Positions 1-8,391 of a stretch of 64,000 nucleotides of DNA are shown in pieces. Source of the stretch: Nesterenkonia sandarakina (lineage in GTDB: Bacteria; Actinomycetota; Actinomycetes; Actinomycetales; Micrococcaceae). Position 1 is the stretch's first letter. The number at the start of each line of letters is the position of its first letter. The stretch lies in the NCBI RefSeq assembly GCF_013410215.1, contig NZ_JACCFQ010000001.1, positions 806,001 to 870,000 of the forward strand. The letters run 5' to 3'. The notes under the pieces were generated by a model. The model saw nothing but the letters and a program-made list of their open reading frames with translations, made no database searches and was not told the origin of the DNA. A program made the translations under genes and the position numbers.

Positions 1-553
1 CATCGGCAAGCTGTCGTTGATCGGCGGGCTCGCCAGCGCGGGGTACATGCTGCCCTTCTCGGTCTTGGTGATCTTCGCTCAAGACCGACTTGATCTGGCG
101 AGCTTCGGCTATGGGCTCATGCTCGCCGGATCGGCGCTCGGCGGGCTCCTTGCTGCCCTGCTCGTCCCTCGACTGCGGCGTCGGTGGAACTACAGGACTC
201 TCATCACAGCCAGCCTCGCACTCGGATCATTGAGCCTCGCCTGCTTGGCCTGGACATCGGCACCGATGCTCGCCGCGATCCTGCTGGCTCTGTACATATT
301 TCATGCGGTGCTGTGGAACATCTGCGCCACGTCGTTGCGCCAGTGGCTGGTGCCAGGCGAGCTCCTCGGGCGGGTCGGTGCCGCGACAAGCGTGGTGAGC
401 CTGCTCGGACTGGCCATCGGCTCCGCCCTCGGTGGGTTGCTGGCTGGAGTCGATATCCGGCTGCCAACCGCCTCAGGAAGCCTCGTGTTCGCTGCCTGCG
501 CCGCGCTCGCCTGGTTAGGCCTCCCGGGCCGAGACCCTGACTCGAGCAGCTAG
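1..553 (+). CDS. MFS transporter, C-terminal part (5' end outside window)
   Basis: The reading frame is already open at base 1, so the N-terminal half lies upstream of the window. The visible 180 or so residues form about five hydrophobic segments. A cytoplasmic loop carries an RRRW stretch and the sequence RQWLVPGELLGRVGAA, a pattern typical of the second half of MFS_3/enterobactin-exporter-like permeases. The role is probably proton-driven efflux across the cytoplasmic membrane; the substrate cannot be read. The gene ends tail to tail with the methyltransferase on the other strand, the two stop codons sharing three bases (CTAG). Confidence 0.85.
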   Translation, partial: IGKLSLIGGLASAGYMLPFSVLVIFAQDRLDLASFGYGLMLAGSALGGLLAALLVPRLRRRWNYRTLITASLALGSLSLACLAWTSAPMLAAILLALYIFHAVLWNICATSLRQWLVPGELLGRVGAATSVVSLLGLAIGSALGGLLAGVDIRLPTASGSLVFAACAALAWLGLPGRDPDSSS

Positions 554-1248
554 CTCCGCGCCTCGAGCACGAAGAACATGAAGCAGATGAAGGAACGCCC
601 CACCAGTGGCGGTGGGATCAGCTCCAGCGGAGTGTTCGGGTCATAGGGCGGTTCGGTGATCGAGGAGATCTCGAAGCCGGCCTGCGTGAACGCCGCGGTG
701 ATCGCCGGCAGCGGGCGGTGCCAGTAGGTCAGCGTCGCCTCCTGACCCGCGAAAGTGAACTCATCGGAGAACTGGGTCCTCGCGAAGTAATCGGCCTTCG
801 GGTGATTCAGCATGTAGGCGTAGGGGTGGTTGACCGAGAGGATCAGCCTGCCGCCGGGCTTGAGCACACGGTGCAGCTCCGCCAGCGCCGCCGTCCAGTC
901 CTCGAGGTAGTGCAGCACCAGGGAGCCGACCACGTCGTCGAAGGAATCATCCGGGTAGGGCAGTGGCTCGCCGAGGTCGGCCACGCGCAGGTCCGCGTCC
1001 GCACCGAGTCGCTGGCGCGCAATCTCCACCATCTCCGGGCTCAGGTCGAAGCCGACGACGTCGGCGCCCCGGTCGATCAGCGCAGCCGCCAGAGGCCCGG
1101 AGCCGCAGCCGGCGTCGAGCACCCGGCGCCCGGCCACATCACCCGCCAGATCGATCATCGCGGGGCGCTCATAGTGCCCGTTCACGAAGTTGGATTCGTT
1201 GTCTGCCGCGTAGGCCGCAGCGAAACTGTCATAGGGCGCTGTCTGCAT
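550..1248 (-). CDS. Class I SAM-dependent methyltransferase
   Basis: This is a 232-aa soluble protein. Residues 43-51 read VLDAGCGSG, the glycine-rich SAM-binding motif I of Rossmann-fold methyltransferases. It is followed by an acidic ribose-contacting strand (VVGFDLSPEM) and a motif like VVGSLVLHYLEDW. The C-terminal third lacks a recognisable substrate domain, so the acceptor is unknown. The ATG at 1248 is preceded by GGGAG at a good distance. The gene is monocistronic and converges on the MFS gene. Fold assignment is firm; function beyond methyl transfer is not. Confidence 0.88.
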   Translation of the reverse strand: MQTAPYDSFAAAYAADNESNFVNGHYERPAMIDLAGDVAGRRVLDAGCGSGPLAAALIDRGADVVGFDLSPEMVEIARQRLGADADLRVADLGEPLPYPDDSFDDVVGSLVLHYLEDWTAALAELHRVLKPGGRLILSVNHPYAYMLNHPKADYFARTQFSDEFTFAGQEATLTYWHRPLPAITAAFTQAGFEISSITEPPYDPNTPLELIPPPLVGRSFICFMFFVLEARS

Positions 1249-1370
1249 TGCGTGGACTCCCGTTCATAGGCTCGGCATGAGAAACCCCCTGAGCAGCCCA
1301 TTTCAGCACGTTCGGCGTCCCGTGACCGGAGCAACACCCGAAACCCGCTCACCCGGTTGGAGATGGGAGT

Positions 1371-2234
1371 TCACACAGCGCGCGTAAGCTGGTCCGCTCC
1401 CAGCATCCTGCGTCGGACCATGGCGCTGAGCTGCTCAGCAAGCAGCACCACGACCAGGATCATGAGGATGATCGCGAATGCCGTGTCGAATTGGCGCAGA
1501 GTGAATGCCGTGGTCAGCTCCCCGCCGATGCCACCTGCACCGACCATCCCCAGCACGGTGGCACCGCGGATCGACTTCTCCAGGCAATAGAGGCTGGTCG
1601 CGGTGAACGAGGCGAATGATGCCGGCAGCACGGCCCCGACCACGATTGAGATCTCGTTGGCCCCGGTGGAGCGCAACGCGTCGATGGGCCCGCGCTCAAC
1701 CTCCTCGATCCGCTCGGCGAAGAATCGTCCGGCGAAGCCGATCACGTCCACGGCGATCGCTAGGATCCCCGCCAGCGGACCCAGGCCCACGGCCATGACG
1801 AAGATCAAGGCCCAGACGAGGTCGGGGATTGCGCGAAGCGACGTGAGCATGAACCGCACCGCATGCGCCAACGGCTTCCACGGGGTGGTGTTCTGTGCGG
1901 CCAGAAGGGCAGCGGGCACGCTGAGCACCACCCCGATGATGGTGCCGATCAGCGCGATCTCGATGGTCTCCAGCATCGCTTCTGCGAAGTTGGGAAACCG
2001 CTGCGCATCGGGCGGGAACGCCCCGGAGAGGAATCTCCAGACGTTCTCGGGTGCGCGGAACAGGCGCTCGATCGAGATGTCCATGCGGATAAGTCCGTTG
2101 ACCGAGATTCCCAGGAGGATCACCACGATCACGGTGGTGGACCAGCGCGGAGGCTTGCTTCGGCGCGGAGCCATCGGTGGTCCCTGCGTCGCCGGTGGGT
2201 TCCGCAGGGCAACATCGTTGCTGGGATACGTCAT
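1371..2234 (-). CDS. phnE: Phosphonate-type ABC transporter permease
   Basis: A 287-aa integral membrane protein with about six hydrophobic segments and a short basic N-terminus. The cytoplasmic loop reading EEVERGPIDALRSTGANE is the EAA-like coupling loop that contacts the ATPase in PhnE/PtxC permeases. It is the last gene of a three-gene operon: its ATG overlaps the TGA of the ATPase gene (TGATG), and GGAG lies 7 nt before the ATG. A GTG directly upstream at 2237 is an alternative start. Substrate could be phosphonate, phosphite or phosphate ester; no C-P lyase or phosphonatase gene is nearby. Confidence 0.9.
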   Translation of the reverse strand: MTYPSNDVALRNPPATQGPPMAPRRSKPPRWSTTVIVVILLGISVNGLIRMDISIERLFRAPENVWRFLSGAFPPDAQRFPNFAEAMLETIEIALIGTIIGVVLSVPAALLAAQNTTPWKPLAHAVRFMLTSLRAIPDLVWALIFVMAVGLGPLAGILAIAVDVIGFAGRFFAERIEEVERGPIDALRSTGANEISIVVGAVLPASFASFTATSLYCLEKSIRGATVLGMVGAGGIGGELTTAFTLRQFDTAFAIILMILVVVLLAEQLSAMVRRRMLGADQLTRAV

Positions 2235-3052
2235 CACGCGGCTCCTTCAAAGACCTCGTGAGACGGAGAGTCCCCCTGGTCCTCGGTGGTGTAGAGCCCC
2301 TGGAGCTGTTCATCCGCCACCTTGGACATCACGGTGTCCATATCCATGGCCCCGTCGCGAAGGGCGATCACCCGGTGGCCGTAGGCTCGGGCAAGTTCTA
2401 ACTGGTGCAGAGTGCAGAGCAGGGTCAGACCTCGCTCCTCGGTGATTTCCCACAGAAGGTCCATGACCGACCTCCCGGCCCTGGGGTCCAGGGCCGCCAC
2501 AGGCTCATCAGCGAGAACCACCCTGGGCTGCTGCATGAGCATGCGCGCGATGGCGACGCGTTGCTGCTGACCTCCGGAGAGCTCGTCAGCCCGGCGCTGC
2601 GCCACATGTGCCAGCCCTACACGATCCAGGGCCTCCATGGCTTCCTCGCGCTGATCTTTCCGGGCGGTCCCGGCGAACCAGTTCCGCGGGCTGCCCACCC
2701 GTCCCAGCGATCCGTGGATGACGTTGGTCATCACCGAAAGTTCCCGCACCAGGTTGATCCTTTGGAACACCACTCCGACCTGGCGCCGCAGTGCGGTGAT
2801 CTCGCGAGTCCCGGCAGTGGTGATCTCTGTGTCGAGAACCCGTACTGAACCGGACGTGGGTTCGACCAGCTTGGTCAGGCACTTCTGCAGGGTCGACTTG
2901 CCCGAACCGTTGGCTCCGAGGAGCACCACCGTCTCACCTGCGTTGACCTGGAAGTTGATCCCGCTCAGGGCCTGTGTGCCGTTGATGAACCGCTTCGCCA
3001 GATCCGAGACCTCGATGATCGGAGGCTGTCCGGAGAGGTCGCGCACCGACAT
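2234..3052 (-). CDS. phnC: Phosphonate-type ABC transporter ATP-binding protein
   Basis: A 272-aa ABC ATPase. Walker A is GANGSGKST at residues 46-54, the signature LSGGQ lies at 158-162, and Walker B with the catalytic Glu (VVLADEP) ends near 184. The spacing and the QRINLVRELSVMTNV region are typical of the PhnC subfamily. It energises import through the PhnE permease on the inner face of the membrane. Its ATG overlaps the stop of the binding-protein gene by one base and its stop overlaps the permease start, so the operon is translationally coupled. Confidence 0.93.
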   Translation of the reverse strand: MSVRDLSGQPPIIEVSDLAKRFINGTQALSGINFQVNAGETVVLLGANGSGKSTLQKCLTKLVEPTSGSVRVLDTEITTAGTREITALRRQVGVVFQRINLVRELSVMTNVIHGSLGRVGSPRNWFAGTARKDQREEAMEALDRVGLAHVAQRRADELSGGQQQRVAIARMLMQQPRVVLADEPVAALDPRAGRSVMDLLWEITEERGLTLLCTLHQLELARAYGHRVIALRDGAMDMDTVMSKVADEQLQGLYTTEDQGDSPSHEVFEGAA

Positions 3053-4026
3053 CAGTCTTCTTCGACGTCGTCGTCTGCTTCAGCTGGTTCATTCTCGTCA
3101 GGCAGCTGCGAGTAGTCGGAGTACCCGGCAGCCTCGAAGGAACGGCGCACCGGGTCGTAGTCTCCATCCTGCGCATCGACGAACTCGGAGCCGATGTACT
3201 TATCGTTCTCCCCGGTCCCCACGATGGCCTCCAGGAGCACCTCCTGGTTCTCCAGCAAGGACGCCTTGAGGTAGTCAGCGCACTCCTCGCCGAGTCCGGT
3301 GCGAGCAACGAAGAGATCATTGGGAAGATCCGGTCCCTCCTCGAGCATCTGGACCTGATCTTCGCCCATCATGTCCTGGAGTTCTTCGAAGTCGGAGATG
3401 CCGCTGCCGAGGGCGTCCCCGTCGCCGCCGGCAAACGCTTCGAGCTGGGTGTCAGCCAGCGGAATGACCTCGATGTCACCCAGCGTCGGGTCAAGGCCGG
3501 CAGAGTCCAGCATTTCCAGCGGGCCAAGGTGCCCCGAGGTCGACCCGACCTCCTTGGTGATGATCTGCCCGCCGGCGAGATCCTCGACGGACTCGGCGTC
3601 GGAGTCTGTGCGGGTGAAGATCGCTGCCTGGTAGTTCTCCCGGGTGACACCCACGATGGGCAGCGCGTCCGCGTCGTGCTTGAGCACCACATACTCCGCG
3701 GGCCCGGTCAGCAGCACGTCGAGGTCGTCGAACTCCAGCGCGGTGGCCGCAGCGGTCCGCGAGGACATGGGCTGGAACTCGATCTCCAGCTCTGTTGCCT
3801 CCTCCAAGGCTGCCCGGAAGTCCTCGAACTCCACCTGCAGGACCTCCAGACCCTCCACCCCGGTGTCGGAGAAGCGCAGCGGCTCGGTCCCGCATGCCTC
3901 CTGCCCCTCCCCCGATGGTTCTGAGGCGGCGGCGTCTGGTTCGCTGCTGCACGCAGCCAGCGCCAGCCCGGCAAGAGCAAGGAGTGAGACAGCGGACGTC
4001 ACGCGAGGCGCGGAGTGGTTGAGCAC
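3052..4026 (-). CDS. phnD: Phosphonate-type ABC transporter substrate-binding lipoprotein
   Basis: A 324-aa extracellular binding protein starting at the GTG at 4026, preceded by GAAGGG at a good spacing; a longer in-frame ORF exists but lacks signal-peptide character. Residues 1-25 form a lipoprotein signal with the lipobox LAAC, followed by a Glu/Ser-rich linker. The mature part has the periplasmic-binding PhnD/SsuA2-like pattern: an early VEFEDFRAALEEAT segment, a LTGPAEYVVL segment and a TRENYQAAIFTR strand that would line the ligand cleft. It is first in the operon, as expected for the most abundant subunit. The ligand is inferred only from family. Confidence 0.9.
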   Translation of the reverse strand: MLNHSAPRVTSAVSLLALAGLALAACSSEPDAAASEPSGEGQEACGTEPLRFSDTGVEGLEVLQVEFEDFRAALEEATELEIEFQPMSSRTAAATALEFDDLDVLLTGPAEYVVLKHDADALPIVGVTRENYQAAIFTRTDSDAESVEDLAGGQIITKEVGSTSGHLGPLEMLDSAGLDPTLGDIEVIPLADTQLEAFAGGDGDALGSGISDFEELQDMMGEDQVQMLEEGPDLPNDLFVARTGLGEECADYLKASLLENQEVLLEAIVGTGENDKYIGSEFVDAQDGDYDPVRRSFEAAGYSDYSQLPDENEPAEADDDVEED

Positions 4027-4365
4027 GGGAATCCCTTCGGTGTTTGCCTGGTCTGCCCTGACCCTCACGGACCGATGTGACCGGCATGCCGCTGATCGGT
4101 GAACGAAGATCGAACAGCAGACCACATCCCCAAAAGAGACTGCTCAGCGTTCGCACAGGGCGGGACGGCACTGTGGTCCCCTCGTCCAGCGCCTTGCGGT
4201 CTGAACGTTCTCGACGACGACGTCGACGCGGCTCGCGAATCTGGACAAACACTGCGCGGTGCGCGGGTCAGTCCAGCTTCCACAAGTCTTAGGCTGCTTG
4301 CAGCCGGGGTACGTCCCCTGTCCGGGATGATGACCGCGCAGAGAAACCCTGGGTAGGCTGGCGCG
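4027..4365. other. Intergenic region between divergent phnD and YunG-like genes
   Basis: This 339-bp gap separates divergent genes. I see no convincing coding frame. It contains a short perfect inverted repeat, GGCTGC-TT-GCAGCC at 4292-4305, 60 bp before the YunG start, and the YunG -10 box at its right end. The phnD promoter must also lie here, but I cannot point to a clear -10/-35 pair. Confidence 0.4.
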
Positions 4366-4366
4366 A
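4354..4366 (+). promoter_or_regulatory. Leaderless-type -10 box before the YunG-like gene
   Basis: TAGGCT at 4354-4359 is followed after 6 nt by the ATG at 4366. There is no Shine-Dalgarno sequence, so transcription probably begins at the start codon. Confidence 0.5.
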
Positions 4367-4788
4367 TGAATCACACGCTCCTGGAAGTGGAACACGCGTT
4401 CCGAAACGCCTGGGGTGCCGACACCACATGCCTGGCCCCTGGAAGCCTTCCCGAGTGGAGCCCTGATAACCCCTCGCATGGGCAGTGCGGACCGACGGCT
4501 CTCGTCCTCCAGGACCTCTTCGGTGGCGATCTGCTTCTCGCAGACGTCAGCGCCGGCGTGGGTGGAGTGAGCTCGGTCCATTACTGGAACCGGCTTCAAG
4601 GTGGCCTCGAGGTCGACCTCACTCGGGATCAATTCGCGAGCAGCCACACCGTGGGGGAACCGCGTGTCGTCGTCCGGCCGGCGGAGGGTCCACGCGCGCA
4701 CCGCAGCGAGTACCAGCTTCTGCGCCGCCGGGTATTCGCGGCCTTAGGGCTTGGGAAACGGCACGACGGCGCAGAGACCGTCGCCTGA
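4366..4788 (+). CDS. YunG-like protein
   Basis: A 140-aa protein that resembles the YunG family of small hypothetical proteins. Matching features are GQCGPTALVLQDLFGG near residues 38-53, the HYWNRL segment and the later DLTRDQF segment. The Cys-Gly-Pro and His/Asp pattern recalls a small cysteine-peptidase-like fold, but catalysis has not been shown for the family as far as I know. It starts leaderless at 4366. Its TGA is separated by a single base from the ATG of a kinase-like gene, so the two are probably made together. Confidence 0.7.
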   Translation: MNHTLLEVEHAFRNAWGADTTCLAPGSLPEWSPDNPSHGQCGPTALVLQDLFGGDLLLADVSAGVGGVSSVHYWNRLQGGLEVDLTRDQFASSHTVGEPRVVVRPAEGPRAHRSEYQLLRRRVFAALGLGKRHDGAETVA

Positions 4789-4789
4789 G

Positions 4790-5647
4790 ATGCGAATCGA
4801 CTACGTGGAGCCCGACCGTGAAGTGGTCATCGAGCTTGTAGAACAGCTCCTCCATGACTCTGGCCACCGCTCGGCCCCGGAACGGTGGCAATGGATCCAC
4901 GTCGGATCATCGTCTCTCGTGGTGCTCGCTGACCAGGTCGCGGTGAGAATCGGGCGCGATGACGAATCGGCCCGGCAGATGCAGCGGAGCCAGCGGCTCG
5001 TGGACAGACTCCCTCGATTGAGCTTCGAGGTCCCGCGCTCGCTGGTGGCCCCACGCACCCACGCCGGTGTCACCGGAGTCGCGGTGATCCGGATCCCCGG
5101 AGAGCCCCACCCACCTGGGCCGGCGGACCCGCACGTGTTGCGAGCACTTCTCGATGAGGTTCACGCCGTTCCGCTCGACGACCTGAGACCGTTCCTGGCG
5201 CCGGCCCGCGCGTTCTATGGCGGAGACTCCTGGCGCGAGGTGTTGCGTGAGCAGGTTGTTCCGCTCTTTCCAGAGTCCGCGCGTGCACAGGCGCAGAACA
5301 GACTCGACGCACTGGAATCGCTTCATGCGCTGGCCGCATCACACCAGACTTTCAACCACAGCGACCTTGCCGGGATGAACATCCATTGGCGGTCCGGGAG
5401 AGTGGTCGGCGTCCTCGACTGGGACCTGGCCAGTGAGGATGACCCGGCTGAAGACCTTGCCAGCCTGGCGAACTGGCACGGCTGGGACCTGATCACGGAA
5501 CTGGCCGAGACCCCGACGGTCCGCCGCGCCGAGGTCTACCGGGACGCGTTCCCACTCATGATCGTCGGCTTCGCGGTCTTGCGCGAGCGTCCAGAATCTG
5601 AGGTCGAAAGAACCTTGGAGCGTGCCACTGCCAAACTACTCCGGTGA
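4790..5647 (+). CDS. Aminoglycoside phosphotransferase (APH)-fold kinase-like protein
   Basis: A 285-aa protein of the APH/choline-kinase fold. The catalytic loop is HSDLAGMN (H190, D192, N197), where Asp is the base and Asn a magnesium ligand. The metal-binding motif is LDWDLASEDDPAEDLA with D210 and D212. The N-lobe is weakly conserved. I chose the ATG at 4790 because it follows the upstream TGA by one base. The substrate is unknown; the family includes antibiotic kinases, homoserine kinases and small-metabolite kinases, and nothing here selects one. Coupling to the YunG-like gene suggests a shared job. Confidence 0.8.
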   Translation: MRIDYVEPDREVVIELVEQLLHDSGHRSAPERWQWIHVGSSSLVVLADQVAVRIGRDDESARQMQRSQRLVDRLPRLSFEVPRSLVAPRTHAGVTGVAVIRIPGEPHPPGPADPHVLRALLDEVHAVPLDDLRPFLAPARAFYGGDSWREVLREQVVPLFPESARAQAQNRLDALESLHALAASHQTFNHSDLAGMNIHWRSGRVVGVLDWDLASEDDPAEDLASLANWHGWDLITELAETPTVRRAEVYRDAFPLMIVGFAVLRERPESEVERTLERATAKLLR

Positions 5648-5773
5648 GCCGGCCACCGCTGCCCCGGCGCCGCAGCACCAGAGCTCACGCCCTGCCTCGG
5701 GAAGCGATCACCTTCAGCGGCGGTTGACTCTGAGGCAGGCACCACCCCGGTGCCGAGATCTCGAGGAGAAGAC

Positions 5774-6631
5774 ATGAGCATCGTCGTCACCGGAGCCACC
5801 GGTCATCTTGGCCGCCAGATCATCGAGCAGCTCCTCGCCCGAGGGGCCACAGCCTCGGACATCCTCGCGGGAGGTCGCAACGCTGCCGCGCTGCAGGATC
5901 TCGCCGCCTTAGGAGTGCGCACCGCGCGGATCGACTACGAAGATCCCGCCACACTCGACGCCGCCTTCGCCGATGCCGAGAAGATCCTGCTCATCTCCGG
6001 AAGCGAGGTCGGCCGGCGCGTCCCCCAGCACGCCGCGGTCATCGACGCCGCCAGAAAGGTCGACGCGACACTGGTCTACACCAGCGCCCCTGGTGCGACC
6101 ACCTCCACCCTGGTGCTCGCACCAGAACACAAAGCCACCGAGGAGCTCCTCGACGCCTCCGGACTGACCCACACCGTGCTGCGCAACAGCTGGTACACCG
6201 AGAACTACGACGAGACCATCCAGCAGGCAATCACCACCGGCGCCCTGCTCACCAGCACCGGGGACGGCAGGATCGCCAGCGCCCCTCGCCGGGACTACGC
6301 GGAGGCAGCCGCCGTGGTGCTGCTCTCTGAGGATCACGACGGCGCCGTCCTCGAGCTCAGCGGAGATCACCCCTGGAACTTCGAAGAGCTGGCAGCGACC
6401 ATCACCGAGGTCTCCGGACGCGAAGTCCGCGTGGATCAGCTCTCCACCGAGGACCACCTCGCCGCCCTGCTGAGCTTCGGCCTGGACGAGGGCACCGCAG
6501 GCTTCGTCACGGCCCTGGACGCGAACATCAGGGACGGCCTGCTCGCCGGTGCCGACGGGACCCTGTCACGCCTGCTGGGGCGCCCGACGACGACGCTGCA
6601 CCAGCACGTGCGCACGCTGCTCGCAGAATGA
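5774..6631 (+). CDS. NmrA/QOR2-like NAD(P)-binding reductase
   Basis: A 285-aa atypical short-chain dehydrogenase. The N-terminus MSIVVTGATGHLGRQ has the GATGxLG dinucleotide-binding motif at residues 7-13, and the next strand ends in AGGRN, favouring NADP(H). Overall it resembles NAD(P)H:quinone oxidoreductase 2 (YtfG) and NmrA-like proteins, which lack the classical SDR Tyr-Lys pair. The start at 5774 has AGGAGAA 4-10 nt upstream. It is followed after 40 bp by the DinB-like gene in the same direction and the two may be co-transcribed in redox or electrophile stress. Confidence 0.85.
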   Translation: MSIVVTGATGHLGRQIIEQLLARGATASDILAGGRNAAALQDLAALGVRTARIDYEDPATLDAAFADAEKILLISGSEVGRRVPQHAAVIDAARKVDATLVYTSAPGATTSTLVLAPEHKATEELLDASGLTHTVLRNSWYTENYDETIQQAITTGALLTSTGDGRIASAPRRDYAEAAAVVLLSEDHDGAVLELSGDHPWNFEELAATITEVSGREVRVDQLSTEDHLAALLSFGLDEGTAGFVTALDANIRDGLLAGADGTLSRLLGRPTTTLHQHVRTLLAE

Positions 6632-6671
6632 CCCGACCTGCCCCCCACATACAGACGACAAGGTGACCACG

Positions 6672-7211
6672 ATGAACAGCATCGAGCTTCTCCACGACAT
6701 CGCGCGCCGTCCGTTGGAGCAGGCGCAGCATCTGCGTCCGGCGCTGACCGCGCAGGCGCTCAACGCCCACCCGCATCATGACAACTCCATCGCCTGGCTG
6801 CTCTGGCACTCGGCGCGAGAGATCGATGAGCAGCTCGCCGGCCTCTCCGGAGAGCCGACGGTCTGGACGGCCCAAGGCTTCGCCGCACGGTTCGCCCTGG
6901 ACCTGGACGAGCACGAGATGGGGTTCGGCCACACCGGCACCGACGCGCGGAGAATCCAGGCCAGCGATCCGGACCTGCTCCTGGAACATCTGCGCGCCGT
7001 CGTCGCTGCCCAGCTCGCCTACCAGGAGACCCTGAGCGAAACCGACCTCGATGAGGTGATCGACGCCGGATGGAACCCACCGGTGACCCGGGCGGCCCGG
7101 TTGATCAGCATCTCGCTGGACGCCGTGGCGCACATCGCTCAGGCCGCCTACATCACCGGGATGGATCCTGCCGGGTTCGAGGAGCCCCAGCCCCGGGAGC
7201 AGCCGAGCTAG
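6672..7211 (+). CDS. DinB-like protein (mycothiol-transferase-type four-helix bundle)
   Basis: A 179-aa predicted all-helical protein starting at the ATG at 6672, preceded by AAGGTGA. The segment AHPHHDNSIAWLLWHSAREID provides the helix-2 His pattern of the DinB/DUF664 fold, and the later VIDAGW and DAVAHIAQA segments fit the third metal-binding His helix. Many actinobacterial members use mycothiol as a co-substrate and a divalent metal; that assignment is from the family. The last 59 bp overlap, antisense, the end of the acyltransferase gene. Confidence 0.75.
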   Translation: MNSIELLHDIARRPLEQAQHLRPALTAQALNAHPHHDNSIAWLLWHSAREIDEQLAGLSGEPTVWTAQGFAARFALDLDEHEMGFGHTGTDARRIQASDPDLLLEHLRAVVAAQLAYQETLSETDLDEVIDAGWNPPVTRAARLISISLDAVAHIAQAAYITGMDPAGFEEPQPREQPS

Positions 7212-8280
7212 AAGCTCTCCGCGCCGACCGGAGGCGGTGACGCAACCACGCCGGAGCCTCGAACAGCCAGTCCTGACCCAGCCTTTGGGCCGAGGCGTAG
7301 ACCAGCAGCGGGCCGATCACCCCGCACAGCGTCGGCAGGACCACATGGGCGACCAGGGCATCGACCCCCAGCAGGCTCAGCGCGATCCGCGCGCTCGCGG
7401 TGAAGAAGACGTGAGCCACGAAGATCACCAGGGAGAGCTCCCCGATCCGGGCAAGCCAGCGGGTCCTGCTCCCCACCCGGGCCAGCAGCAGCGCCACCGC
7501 CACGATGGTGAGCACCCCAGCGCTCGAGGCGAGGACACCGAGTGCGATGCTGGGCACCGTGCGGCTGCCGCCATAGGCCGTGGGCGGGGTGGCCAGCAGC
7601 GTGGACCCCAGGAACAGCCACACCGACCCGGCGAGGAGCACCAGCAGCACCGCTTGGCCGACCCTGGCGCGCTGGACCCAGCCGAGCAGGCGCCTGCCGG
7701 TGAGCACCACGCCGAGGAAGAAGAACACGCTCAGCGCGAGCCCCTCACCACCGAGCACCCTCCAGTTCAGCCCCCACACCACGGCGGATCCCAGGCCCGC
7801 CAGGCTCAGCGTCAATACGGCGGCCCGCGGGCTGCGCCAGGGTCTCGAGGCGGCGGCGAGCAGCATCATCAGGGTGATCCAGCCGAAGAACCAGAACTGC
7901 TCCTTCGGCTCCCAGATCCGCAGCAGCTCGGCCGGATGCACCGGATCATTCACCGCCGAGCCCAGAGCGATCTTCATCCCCAGCTGCAGCGTGGACCACA
8001 GCGTATAGAGCCACAGGAAGGTCACCGAGCGGGCCGCGGCGTAGCGCCACGCTCCGTCTCGACGCATCCCCGAGGCGACGAAGAGGCCCGCCAGAAACGC
8101 GAAGACGGCGAGGTGAGACATGTACAGCACCGAGTCCACCTGGGTCAGCAGCGGGTCCTCCACCAACCCCGCCGGTTCCAGGGCACGCCATACGTGGCCG
8201 AGAACAATCAGGATTATCGCCAGCGCCTTAGCGATGTCGATCGTGGCATCCCGCGCCGGCTGCACAGAGTCTGGCGTCAC
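7153..8280 (-). CDS. Acyltransferase 3 family membrane protein
   Basis: An integral membrane protein of about 375 aa with around ten hydrophobic segments. The N-terminus has the hallmark of the acyltransferase_3/OafA family: DIAKALAIILIVLGHVWRAL, where the membrane His is the presumed catalytic residue, followed by FAFLAGLFVASG. Such proteins O-acetylate cell-surface polysaccharides or small molecules. An upstream GTG at 8367 would add 29 hydrophilic residues but would leave only 24 bp to the divergent PKS gene and would absorb an AT-rich probable promoter at 8281-8340, so I prefer the GTG at 8280. The start is uncertain. Confidence 0.8.
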   Translation of the reverse strand: MTPDSVQPARDATIDIAKALAIILIVLGHVWRALEPAGLVEDPLLTQVDSVLYMSHLAVFAFLAGLFVASGMRRDGAWRYAAARSVTFLWLYTLWSTLQLGMKIALGSAVNDPVHPAELLRIWEPKEQFWFFGWITLMMLLAAASRPWRSPRAAVLTLSLAGLGSAVVWGLNWRVLGGEGLALSVFFFLGVVLTGRRLLGWVQRARVGQAVLLVLLAGSVWLFLGSTLLATPPTAYGGSRTVPSIALGVLASSAGVLTIVAVALLLARVGSRTRWLARIGELSLVIFVAHVFFTASARIALSLLGVDALVAHVVLPTLCGVIGPLLVYASAQRLGQDWLFEAPAWLRHRLRSARRASSSAAPGAGAPRTRQDPSR

Positions 8281-8391
8281 GCGATGATCAAATACCAGAT
8301 TCCTCTTTTCGACAAGCCCTTTTCCAGATTTACCGTCAGTTCGCCCAGTTCCCTGTGACCGAGACACTCAGGGGCGTGGTTAAGTGGTGAC

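Noticed and set aside
4144-4701. A 185-codon minus-strand frame opposite the YunG-like gene
   Set aside because: No domain, no ribosome site, and it covers the leaderless promoter of the YunG-like gene.
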